Below, one piece after another: positions 47,401-54,921 of a DNA stretch of 57,889 nucleotides. This DNA comes from a virus. The stretch spans positions 1 to 57,889 of the IMG/VR virus record IMGVR_UViG_3300047551_001006; one strand, given 5' to 3'. The position numbers were made by a program, and so were the translations under genes. Positions within the stretch are counted from its first letter, which is position 1; the number at the start of each line of letters is the position of its first letter. A model generated the notes under the pieces. It had not been told where the DNA came from. It did not search any database and worked only from the letters and a program-made list of their open reading frames with translations.

Positions 47401-47808
47401 GGAACAGTTAGTAGTTCGGCACAATACCCAGGATGGGTGACCGCATCAAGTCAAATTGACTACAACTCAATTACTAATAAGTTAAGTGGTGTTGTATCTT
47501 CATCGGCACAAACAGTTGCATTAATAGCATCACAAGACATTTCACCAGCATCGGTCAACGCAACATACGTTACCGCATCATCGTTAACTATAAATCAAGC
47601 AGTCTTTACAAATGGTAGTGATGGATTAGTATCCAACGCAATCACGGGTACTGGTAATGTGGTAATGAGTGCAAGTCCAACCCTTACGGGTACAATCACA
47701 GCAAATAATATAGTAATGTCCGGTTCACAATTTGCAGGTATAGTCTCTGGTAGTGGAACCCAATATAGATTGGTGGTTCCAGTAGGAACTAATTTATACG
47801 CAATTTAA
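44410..47808 (+). CDS. long repetitive tail fibre protein (paralogue of previous fibre)
   Basis: A 1132-residue fibre. The N-terminus is distinct (MSLLKVNNISTASSATDNLT). The rest shares with the 40270 fibre the [20 protein letters not shown] and NKLSGVVSASGQVQPLLPGG units, the RFAGLQIIDSGSASP-type domain, and the C-terminal GIVSGSGTQYRLVVPVGTN. It also has copies of an EGTNQYYTDARVKAKL unit, a repeat common in phage fibre shafts. The two fibres may assemble into related structures at different places or form one fibre together. Confidence 0.75.
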   Translation: MSLLKVNNISTASSATDNLTFTGNVTFDKAVTISSGSITASFAIANASIEKEKLTNDARDFVNILNKPAGLISSSGQFVSAISGSSLELGGILATGSVRTTSVFSGSGAQLFGIPNAALNNSQITINGTAVSLGGTRTLSTSDIAEGTNQYYTDARVKAKLDAETVVSSSSQINYQAVQGQPTVNSLGGDGNKSFTITTGIFVTASGGADGIIVTNDTANYTLRFRTVGGTVSSSAQVVSSLPAGTISSSTQVQAGLPGGTLSSSVQIPAVLPAGTVSSSTQFRTLTDPFSGSFSGSFNGRFTGSILSAGVVSASSQYPGWVTASSQIDYNSITNKLSGVVSASGQVQPLLPGGTVSSSAQYPGWVTASSQVDVRNTIGIATIATTGSNTFVGNQTVSGSFTLTGNLNVLGSSSVLYTTASELVVGDNKIVVNSTDAFRFAGLQIIDSGSASPTTASFYWDSLNHKFIYENLSGSDYNSAIFLAGPKNTGTLGNEPVLTTGRIPVATGGDHLDNRVESSSIRVDFTTRRTDIEAGLFITGSTTASGHIVPAVTDTFDLGSPTLKFRDLYLSGSTLYLGSLAIRDNGGSLSVGPSGSAIGTNSPVSGAFTGSFQGNGSQLTNISNAALPGGVVSSSTQLPAGTVSSSAQYPGWVTASSQIDYNSITNKLSGVYSSSTQIANNLPAGTVSSSGQINAGATANFATAVAAQLGTVHSGSFMSTATTNNLPEGVTNLYYTDARVKAKLSNDVVHSGSFLGTATTDNLTQGSTNRYYANSLVLSYIDSLSVVSSSQQIKNNLPAGTVSSSTQIAAVQVTSASYALTASLAIGVSGSLAVSTDGLNEGTINLYYTDARVKTKLNAENVHSASFLGTATTTNLTEGINLYFTNQRVKDALPGVVSSSTQLPVLLPGGVVSSSAQYPGWVTASSQIDYNSIQNKLSGVVSSSTQVKPLLPDGTVTSSAQYPGWVTASSQIDYNSITNKLSGVVSASGQVQSLLPGGTVSSSAQYPGWVTASSQIDYNSITNKLSGVVSSSAQTVALIASQDISPASVNATYVTASSLTINQAVFTNGSDGLVSNAITGTGNVVMSASPTLTGTITANNIVMSGSQFAGIVSGSGTQYRLVVPVGTNLYAI

Positions 47809-47826
47809 TAAGAGGTTATAATAGAT

Positions 47827-48684
47827 ATGGGTCTTAATGAGCAAATTCTCGCAGGTGCAACCGCACTAAAGCGTGAAGTATTAACCATTCCAATAGAAAG
47901 TGCACAAACACAATATTCAGGATCTATAGAATTAGGTCGTGCATTAACTATTACTGCGATTCAAGCGAGTAAACGTTGTCGTATTCGTTTTTATGGAAAT
48001 TCAGCAAGTATATATGACGGAACAGAAAAAGCACGACCATTTATATCACAAAGTATTACAGCAACGAATATTGGATTAATAGCTGATATTAATTTAAATA
48101 CCGAAGCATTATTTAATTTGGCTCCACCTCTTTTTGGTGTAAACCTTGACAATCCGGTATCGTCTAATATATATTACACAATTGATTCCAGTTCTGGATA
48201 TAATTTGGATGCAGGAGACAGAATCACGGTTACACGATTTTTGATGGAAGATCCTACAGTTACTAATTTACCTGGGGTCAGTACAAGAACTACTATGATA
48301 ATAAGTGCATCAGCACTAGCATCTGGTAGTCATAGAACGGGAAGTATTAGTTCACCAAAAACATATCTACTCTATGCAGTAGAACCCACCGTAGCACCAA
48401 TCAGACTCAGACTATACACAAGTCAAAGTTATAGAGATAGCGTTACGGAAATTTCCCGTTCATTTGGAACAGAACCATCATCTGGTAGTGGAATCATAGC
48501 AGATATTTATATGGAAGATGTATCACAAACACCACTAATACCAATATTAGTTGGTCGTAATGATAATGATTTATTAAATCCGTCATTATTAGACGCATCA
48601 CCAGAAACATATTATACGATTACAAATGGGTCAGGAACGGGAACGTTTTCTGCATCCGCTTATTTATTTTCATTAGAGGACTAA
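47827..48684 (+). CDS. beta-rich fibre-cluster protein, unknown
   Basis: A 285-residue protein. Motifs such as SGSIELGRALTITAIQASKR, CRIRFYGNSASIYDGTEKAR and a second related half (TYLLYAVEPTVAPIRLRLYT) suggest two beta-sandwich domains with similar form. There is no catalytic signature. It follows the long fibre with only 18 bases between and is probably co-transcribed. It might be a fibre tip or collar protein; I do not recognise the family. Confidence 0.5.
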   Translation: MGLNEQILAGATALKREVLTIPIESAQTQYSGSIELGRALTITAIQASKRCRIRFYGNSASIYDGTEKARPFISQSITATNIGLIADINLNTEALFNLAPPLFGVNLDNPVSSNIYYTIDSSSGYNLDAGDRITVTRFLMEDPTVTNLPGVSTRTTMIISASALASGSHRTGSISSPKTYLLYAVEPTVAPIRLRLYTSQSYRDSVTEISRSFGTEPSSGSGIIADIYMEDVSQTPLIPILVGRNDNDLLNPSLLDASPETYYTITNGSGTGTFSASAYLFSLED

Positions 48685-48694
48685 CGAGGTCATT

Positions 48695-49360
48695 ATGAGT
48701 GTGCAAATGTTTCGTGAATTACAAGAATTGATTGACACAGCAGAAAATATTGTTATAGCAGTAATACTTGCAGAAGGATGTGAAAATTACAAGGGTAAGT
48801 TTCTAACAGATTTTGAGCAACAAATTAACTCACAATCTAATCCGGTACACTTACACATCATTTGCTATCGTGAAGAACCTATTATGTTCCCACGACCGAT
48901 GACACAAGCAGTGTATTATTTCGCACCAAAGAATTATACACCACTTTTTTATCGTCAAGGTCAAAGAGCGATGGATGCACCAACTGATATTGTTACGGCA
49001 ATAAAAATGGTACAAGGTATGTCTTATTCCGAAGCAGCCTATGGAGCAGACAAAAAAGAAAGTTATGAACGTACCGAACAATTAGTAAAAAATGAAGATA
49101 CATCAAAGTTTCCTTCGTTGTTTCAACAAGCTCGTAATTTTGCAAAAGAAATGTGGCACGCAGGAAAAAACGCAGCAGTTGGGCTACCAGTATTGGTTGA
49201 TGCAGAAACAGCGTTTAATAGATTCCAAACGTGCCAAGGTTGTGAGTTTTTAACACAAGATAGTTTCCGTTGTGAAAAATGTGGATGTTTTATGAAAACA
49301 AAAACACAAATCGCAACTTCTTCGTGTCCGATTGGAAAATGGCACGCTGTAACACAGTAA
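48695..49360 (+). CDS. protein with C-terminal Cys zinc-binding domain in fibre cluster
   Basis: A 221-residue protein. Residues about 15-80 look like a small alpha/beta fold (IVIAVILAEGCENYKGKFL; VHLHIICYREEP), perhaps thioredoxin-like, but without a CxxC active site. The C-terminus contains six Cys in CQGCEFLTQDSFRCEKCGCF and SSCPIGKW, a rubredoxin- or ribbon-like metal site found in other phage fibre clusters. It sits between long fibres and the short collagen/HTD fibres and could be an assembly factor. Function is unproven. Confidence 0.5.
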   Translation: MSVQMFRELQELIDTAENIVIAVILAEGCENYKGKFLTDFEQQINSQSNPVHLHIICYREEPIMFPRPMTQAVYYFAPKNYTPLFYRQGQRAMDAPTDIVTAIKMVQGMSYSEAAYGADKKESYERTEQLVKNEDTSKFPSLFQQARNFAKEMWHAGKNAAVGLPVLVDAETAFNRFQTCQGCEFLTQDSFRCEKCGCFMKTKTQIATSSCPIGKWHAVTQ

Positions 49361-49387
49361 AAACAAAGTACCAAGTTTAGTTTTTGA

Positions 49388-49395
49388 TATTTATA
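49388..49395 (+). promoter_or_regulatory. late-promoter-like octamer TATTTATA
   Basis: Exact octamer, only 10 bases before the ATG at 49406. The closest spacing of the set, so the leader would be very short or the true start later. Confidence 0.45.
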
Positions 49396-49405
49396 TAAGA
49401 GCACT

Positions 49406-50137
49406 ATGTTAAGACACTTTCCACTTAGAACATTTACATCATCATTCGCATTTACGGGATCGTCAGCAGCAACGGCATCTTTCGTATTGACGGGTATGAC
49501 CGCATCGTATTCTGTTACGGGTGGTGGACCAACCGGAGCAACGGGGGCAACTTCTGTAGTACAAGGGGTTACGGGTGTTACTGGTGCAACGGGTATAGGA
49601 CCAACAGGACCAATAGGAACCACAGGTCCAACAGGTCCACGGTCAGCAACAGGACCAACTGGACCAACAGGTATCACGGGGCCAACGGGTGCAACTGGTG
49701 CAACGGGGGCGGCATCTACTGGTCCAACCGGTGTAATCGGTGTTTCGGGTAGTACTGGACCAACGGGTGCAACAGGGGCAACAGGTATTATTGGTATCAC
49801 AGGTGCAACAGGTCCAACAGGTGCAAGTGGTCCAACTGGTGTAACAGGTATTCAAGGTATCGCAGGACCACAAGGTGTTACGGGAGCAACTGGACCAACT
49901 GGACCAACTGGTGTAGCTGTATCTGGTATCCAAGGACCAACGGGTGTTACAGGTCCAAGTGGTCCTCGTGGTGCATCGGGTCCGCAAGGAACAATCGGAA
50001 CTACAGGTCCAACAGGACCAACAGGTGCACAAGGTACGGCATTTACAGGACCAACTGGTGCAACCGGTGCAACAGGAGCAACGGGACCAACAGGTGCACA
50101 AGGTTCCACAGGTCCAACTGGTGCTAACACACCATAA
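49406..50137 (+). CDS. short collagen-like fibre protein
   Basis: A 243-residue protein. Residues 1-38 ([20 protein letters not shown]) form an N-terminal module also seen in the collagen proteins at 50153 and 52751. Residues about 40-241 are nearly pure Gly-X-Y with GPTG and GATG triplets, which should form a collagen triple helix. It ends GPTGANTP with no C-terminal domain, so trimerisation must depend on the N-terminal module or a partner. First gene of the short-fibre operon. Confidence 0.7.
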   Translation: MLRHFPLRTFTSSFAFTGSSAATASFVLTGMTASYSVTGGGPTGATGATSVVQGVTGVTGATGIGPTGPIGTTGPTGPRSATGPTGPTGITGPTGATGATGAASTGPTGVIGVSGSTGPTGATGATGIIGITGATGPTGASGPTGVTGIQGIAGPQGVTGATGPTGPTGVAVSGIQGPTGVTGPSGPRGASGPQGTIGTTGPTGPTGAQGTAFTGPTGATGATGATGPTGAQGSTGPTGANTP

Positions 50138-50152
50138 TAGAGAGTAATAGTT

Positions 50153-51274
50153 ATGACGTTTAAGTTTTTCCCATTTGGGGCACCAACCACGAGTTCGTTC
50201 GCTATTTCGGTTGTCGGTACTACGGCAACCGCATCGACGGCTATCAATAGTGGTTCGGGATTCTTAACGGCGTCATTTGCATTAGGCGGATTTTCAGGAC
50301 CAACAGGTGTATCGGGACCAACTGGTGCAACGGGAGCAACAGGCCCAACTGGACCAACTGGTGTTTCTGGGTCAACTGGTGTATTGGGTGTATCGGGTTC
50401 TACTGGACCACAAACATCAGGATCAACAGGTCCAACAGGTCCAAGTGGTCCAAGTGGTATATCGGGGCCAACGGGTCCAACAGGTCCTACTGGAGCAACT
50501 GGTGTAATCGGTATTACTGGACCATCTGGTATTCGTGGTGCAACTGGTGCAACGGGAGCAACAGGTCCAACAGGTCCAACAGGTAGTATAAGTACGACCG
50601 CGGGCGCAATCGGTGTATCGGGTGTTACAGGACCAACAGGATCTTCGGGTCCGACTGGAGTACAAGGGTCCACAGGTCCAACTGGTGTCGGTCCAACGGG
50701 TGCAACAGGACCAACGGGGCCATCGGGTTCTACAGGTCCAACAGGTCCAGTAGGTCCAACGGGTGCAACTGGAGCAACAGGACCACAAGGTGCAACAGGA
50801 CCAAATACGTTCGGTATTTCAGGTCCAACAGGAGCAACGGGTGCAACTGGTGTCGTAGGAGCAACAGGTATACAAGGTGCACCAGGTCGTGCAGTATTTT
50901 TCGTAACAGGTTCATGTAACCAAACACATTCTGACGTTACGGTTCCGCATAGTGATATTGCACAAAGTCATACTAATATTACGGCCGCGCATACAGACAA
51001 TACCACCAATCCATCACACTCGGATATTGTCAGTACTACACCAGCATCACATACGGACAATTATACACCACACACCAATACTACAATCAACGCATCACAT
51101 AGTAATATTACAATAAACGCGTCACATTCTGATATTTCACATTCTAATATTACAATTAACGCAAGTCATACTGATAATACAACAAACTTCCACACAGACA
51201 ATTACACACCACACGGTAATAGTTATACCACCAATAATCATGGAAATTCATACGGCGGAGGTAATCCGTTCTAA
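50153..51274 (+). CDS. collagen-like protein with C-terminal HTD/HSN repeats
   Basis: A 373-residue protein with three parts: N-terminal module [16 protein letters not shown] (1-42), a collagen-like region to about residue 250, then from about 258 a region with about 14 His-X-Asn/Asp triplets (HSD, HTN, HTD, HGN), including [16 protein letters not shown]. It ends [13 protein letters not shown], as does the protein at 53688 (NNHGNSYQGGPSF). It links the two repeat classes in one chain and is the best hint that they belong to the same structure. Confidence 0.7.
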   Translation: MTFKFFPFGAPTTSSFAISVVGTTATASTAINSGSGFLTASFALGGFSGPTGVSGPTGATGATGPTGPTGVSGSTGVLGVSGSTGPQTSGSTGPTGPSGPSGISGPTGPTGPTGATGVIGITGPSGIRGATGATGATGPTGPTGSISTTAGAIGVSGVTGPTGSSGPTGVQGSTGPTGVGPTGATGPTGPSGSTGPTGPVGPTGATGATGPQGATGPNTFGISGPTGATGATGVVGATGIQGAPGRAVFFVTGSCNQTHSDVTVPHSDIAQSHTNITAAHTDNTTNPSHSDIVSTTPASHTDNYTPHTNTTINASHSNITINASHSDISHSNITINASHTDNTTNFHTDNYTPHGNSYTTNNHGNSYGGGNPF

Positions 51275-51286
51275 TCGGATATAGTT

Positions 51287-51949
51287 ATGGCTCATTCTAA
51301 TTTTTATATAGCCGCATCGCACACCAACGCAGCAGGGTCGCATACCAATAGTACCGCTGCGCACACGGATAATACTACTCCTGCGGCGCATACTAATATT
51401 GCACATCAAAATGCAACTATTCCTGCAGCACATACCGACAACACCACTTCGTTTAGTAACATAGCATTCAGCAACATAGCATTTTCCAATAGTTACACTC
51501 CACACACTAATATCGCACACAGTAACATCGCACATAGTGATGGTGGATTTACAAATACTACAATACCATTTAGTAATATCGCAAAAGCACATACAAATAT
51601 AGCGCATACCGATACACCGAAGTCACATACTGATATTGATTTTAGTAACATAGCATTCGCAAATAATTACACAAGTAATAATCACACAGATAATACTACA
51701 AATCCAGCACATACTGATATCGCACACACCAACAATAGCTCGGCACATACTGATAGTACAATTAACAATTCACACGCAGATAATACAACACTACATTCGA
51801 ATATTGCACATGCAGATTCACCGCATGTCGATTCTTACACTCCGGCACAGTGCTCACAGTGTCCTGGTGGTAATGCAGCAGAATGTGACGAATTCTGCGC
51901 TTGTTATCCAAACTGTGGATGTCAAGATAATATATGTGTAGGTACATAA
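51287..51949 (+). CDS. HTD/FSN repeat protein with Cys-rich C-terminus
   Basis: A 220-residue protein starting MAHSNFYIAASHTN, nearly the same as the start of the protein at 54922. About 28 Phe/His-X-Asn/Asp triplets (HTN, HTD, FSN, FTN, FAN, HAD, HVD) fill residues 2-184. The last 35 residues hold eight Cys in CSQCPGG, ECDEFCACYPNCGCQDN and IC, which may form disulphides or bind metal. No other domain is seen. Possibly the substrate of the radical SAM enzyme at 55911, by inference from repeat type and proximity. Confidence 0.65.
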   Translation: MAHSNFYIAASHTNAAGSHTNSTAAHTDNTTPAAHTNIAHQNATIPAAHTDNTTSFSNIAFSNIAFSNSYTPHTNIAHSNIAHSDGGFTNTTIPFSNIAKAHTNIAHTDTPKSHTDIDFSNIAFANNYTSNNHTDNTTNPAHTDIAHTNNSSAHTDSTINNSHADNTTLHSNIAHADSPHVDSYTPAQCSQCPGGNAAECDEFCACYPNCGCQDNICVGT

Positions 51950-51976
51950 TAAAATGTTTATAATAGGGAATAACTA

Positions 51977-52741
51977 ATGCCAGGTCCTACTCATACAAAC
52001 ATAGCACATAGTGATATAGGATTTAGTAACGTTTCTGCCGCGCATACTGACGTTACTATTAATTCTTCACATACGGATAATACACTTCCGCATGGTAATA
52101 TTGCATTTACTAATAGCACTATTCCCGCAGCACACACAGACAATACAACATTTACAGCACATACCAACACACCACACAGTAATATATCATTTGTTAACAG
52201 TACCACACCATTTAGTAATATTTCTTTTTCAAATAGTTACACACCACATAGTAATATTGGAGCATCGCATACAAATATTGCACACAGTAATACAGCATTT
52301 AGTAACGTAGGATTTAGTAATATCGCACAAGGACACACCAATATATCACATAGTAATATCAGTCATAGCAACATTTCTGCCGCACATACGGACAATACTA
52401 CTAACCTATCACATAATGATACGGGACATGTAGATTCTACAATCAACGCAAGTCACACGGACAATTATACAGGTCCATCGCATAGTGATAATACGACACC
52501 AGCATCGCATAGTGATATCGCATTCTCAAATATCACCATTAATGCATCACATGATGATATTACAATAAATGCAAGTCATACAGATATAGCAAAAGCACAT
52601 ACAGATACAACCATTAACGCATCACACACTAATATCGTCAGCACCACACCAGCGGCACATACAGATAACACTACATCATTTAGTAATAGTTATACTCCAC
52701 ACTCAAATGTTGCGGCAGCCCATAGTAACGCATTCCTATAA
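51977..52741 (+). CDS. HTD/HSN/FSN repeat protein
   Basis: A 254-residue protein made almost wholly of about 36 Phe/His-X-Asn/Asp triplets, starting MPGPTHTNIAHSDIGFSN and ending AAAHSNAFL. Units are five residues (HSNIG, FSNIA), seven (FSNSYTP, HTDIAKA) or nine ([18 protein letters not shown]). There is no hydrophobic core of a normal globular protein, no Cys, no Lys-rich part and no membrane segment. It is probably an extended or solenoid-like fibre. Confidence 0.65.
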   Translation: MPGPTHTNIAHSDIGFSNVSAAHTDVTINSSHTDNTLPHGNIAFTNSTIPAAHTDNTTFTAHTNTPHSNISFVNSTTPFSNISFSNSYTPHSNIGASHTNIAHSNTAFSNVGFSNIAQGHTNISHSNISHSNISAAHTDNTTNLSHNDTGHVDSTINASHTDNYTGPSHSDNTTPASHSDIAFSNITINASHDDITINASHTDIAKAHTDTTINASHTNIVSTTPAAHTDNTTSFSNSYTPHSNVAAAHSNAFL

Positions 52742-52750
52742 TACGAGAAT

Positions 52751-53614
52751 ATGACGCAATTTTTTCCACTTGGTACACCAACCACATCAAGCTTCTCACT
52801 CACCAGTAGTTTAGCGTTTGTCGCAACGTATGCGGTGAATGTAAATGTGTTAACCGCATCTTACGGACCAGGACCAACAGGACCAACAGGTGTTCGTGGA
52901 CCATCAGGACCAACAGGACCACAAGGACAAGCTGGTTCAGGTTCTACAGGTCCAACAGGTGCAACAGGACCAACAGGATTAACAAGTTCAGGTCCAACAG
53001 GACCAACTGGACCTGCGGGGACAATAGGTATAACAGGTATTACTGGTGCAACGGGTGTAACAGGTAGTACAGGTCCAACAGGACCAACTGGTATCACGGG
53101 TGTAATTGGTATTACGGGTATTAGTGGTGTAACAGGCATCGCATCATTCGCATCGGGTTCTACAGGACCAACTGGAGCAACTGGAGCTACTGGTGCAACG
53201 GGTGTGGTGGGTATTACTGGTGCAACAGGGGTAATCGGTATTACAGGACCAACAGGATTAACAAATCTTGTTGGTATTACAGGCCCAACAGGACCAGTAG
53301 GATTACCCACCACAGGTTCCACAGGTCCGTCAGGTCCACAAGGTGCAACGGGTGTAATAGGTGTTACTGGTATATCCGCAGCAGCTGCATCGGCAGGAAC
53401 GGGTGGAGTGGGAGGTACTACAGGAGTCCAAGGACCAACAGGACCACAGGGTTCTCGTGGAGTTGATGCAGAATGTCCGGCTGGGTTTGTTACCTGTACT
53501 GAAGGATCCCCTTCATCTGGGTCAAATTTCTATACTAATCCAAATAGTAGTATATATTCTGTGGTTTGTGCAGCAAGACCTGTAGGTTGTTTAGGAACAT
53601 TTACTTGTGTCTAA
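52751..53614 (+). CDS. short collagen-like fibre protein with Cys-containing tip
   Basis: A 287-residue protein. The N-terminal module [16 protein letters not shown] is shared with the other short collagens. Residues about 38-235 are Gly-X-Y rich, with some interruptions ([17 protein letters not shown]). The C-terminal 50 residues have five Cys ([25 protein letters not shown]) and form a small, probably disulphide-linked or metal-bound tip. It is the last gene of the operon that starts at 49406. Confidence 0.7.
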   Translation: MTQFFPLGTPTTSSFSLTSSLAFVATYAVNVNVLTASYGPGPTGPTGVRGPSGPTGPQGQAGSGSTGPTGATGPTGLTSSGPTGPTGPAGTIGITGITGATGVTGSTGPTGPTGITGVIGITGISGVTGIASFASGSTGPTGATGATGATGVVGITGATGVIGITGPTGLTNLVGITGPTGPVGLPTTGSTGPSGPQGATGVIGVTGISAAAASAGTGGVGGTTGVQGPTGPQGSRGVDAECPAGFVTCTEGSPSSGSNFYTNPNSSIYSVVCAARPVGCLGTFTCV

Positions 53615-53670
53615 CGTCATTTTCTTGATTGTAGGTGTAAAAAATACTACTTATATGAAGGTAGACGTTA
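53612..53670. other. inverted repeat flanking a promoter-like octamer
   Basis: TAACGTC (53612-53618, overlapping the collagen stop) and GACGTTA (53664-53670), 45 bases apart, with TACTTATA between. No T run follows. It could be a stem or chance. Confidence 0.3.
53648..53655 (+). promoter_or_regulatory. late-promoter-like octamer, one mismatch (TACTTATA)
   Basis: Identical to the variant at 33854, 32 bases before the ATG at 53688; would drive the two largest HTD-repeat genes. Confidence 0.45.
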
Positions 53671-53687
53671 TGTGGAGATTTTAATAT

Positions 53688-54899
53688 ATGCCAAAGGCAC
53701 CTGGTAGTATTTGGGTTGATGGAGAAACCTTTAGATTTATTGATGCAACAGGAAACGAGTACTATTATACAGGTACTGCGGGTTCCAGTCCTGCGGGAGC
53801 AAAGGCGGGTTCAATCTGGGTAGACGGAAATGATTTCCATTATATTTCCGCTACCGGTGTTGACCGCACTATTGCATCAAGTGATTTGGGAGCGGCATCA
53901 GGAGCAAAGGTTGGATCGGCATGGGTGCAAACCACATTTTGGAATTGGATTTCTACCGCTGGTAATGTTCGTCGTGGTCATACAGACGTAACCGCAGCAC
54001 ATACGGACAATACCACCCCAGCATCCCACACAGATATCGCGTTCGTCAATACCACGATTAACGCAGCACATACAGACAACACGACGATAGCAGCACATAC
54101 AAACAACTATACTCCGCATACAAACACCACGATTAACGCAGCACATACTGATAATACCACCAACGCAAGTCACACAGATATCGCACACACCAACACCACG
54201 ATTAACGCAGCACATACCGATACCACAATCAACGCATCACATACCAACAACTATACTCCACACACTAACACAACGATTAACGCAGCGCATACAGACAACA
54301 CCACACCAGCTGCACATACCGATAATACGACTCCATTTAGTAATATAGCATTTAGTAATTCATACACACCAAATAGTCATACTAACAGCTATACTCCACA
54401 TAGTAATATCGGTCACACCAATATCGGTGCAGCACATACCGATAACACTACACCATTTAGTAATACAGCATTCGTCAATAGTTATACCGGAAATAATCAT
54501 ACCAACAATTACACGCCGCATAGTAATATCGGACATAGTAACATAGGATTTAGTAATATTGGATTCAGTAATATCGGATTCAGCAATATCGCAAAGGCAC
54601 ATACAGATAATACTACTAACGCAAGTCATACCAATATCGCACACAGTAATGTCGGGTTCAGTAACAGTTATACTGGATTTACCAATAGTTATACTCCATT
54701 TAGTAATGTTGGATTTAGTAATATTGGTGTAAGTCATACTAATATTGGACATAGTAATGTAGCACATAGTAATGTCGGTGCAAGTCATACCAATATTGGA
54801 CACAGTAATGTTGGGTTTAGTAATAGTTATACACCATTTGCTAATAGTTACACACCAAATAATCACGGTAACAGTTACCAAGGTGGTCCTTCGTTCTAA
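53688..54899 (+). CDS. HTD/FSN repeat protein with N-terminal WV repeats
   Basis: A 403-residue protein with tggagat before the start. Residues 5-95 hold three related units (SIWVDGETFRFIDATG, SIWVDGNDFHYISATG, SAWVQTTFWNWISTAG), a small beta module probably for attachment. From about residue 98 to 392 come about 44 triplets (HTD, HTN, HSN, FSN, FVN, FAN). It ends NNHGNSYQGGPSF, like the hybrid protein at 50153. It has a domain for anchoring and a long repeat stalk. Confidence 0.7.
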   Translation: MPKAPGSIWVDGETFRFIDATGNEYYYTGTAGSSPAGAKAGSIWVDGNDFHYISATGVDRTIASSDLGAASGAKVGSAWVQTTFWNWISTAGNVRRGHTDVTAAHTDNTTPASHTDIAFVNTTINAAHTDNTTIAAHTNNYTPHTNTTINAAHTDNTTNASHTDIAHTNTTINAAHTDTTINASHTNNYTPHTNTTINAAHTDNTTPAAHTDNTTPFSNIAFSNSYTPNSHTNSYTPHSNIGHTNIGAAHTDNTTPFSNTAFVNSYTGNNHTNNYTPHSNIGHSNIGFSNIGFSNIGFSNIAKAHTDNTTNASHTNIAHSNVGFSNSYTGFTNSYTPFSNVGFSNIGVSHTNIGHSNVAHSNVGASHTNIGHSNVGFSNSYTPFANSYTPNNHGNSYQGGPSF

Positions 54900-54921
54900 T
54901 TATGTTTAACGGATAAATAAT

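Noticed and set aside
51900-54215. Antisense Cys/Val-rich frames across the HTD genes
   Set aside because: They are reverse readings of His/Thr/Asn codons, with no start signals and no plausible protein composition.
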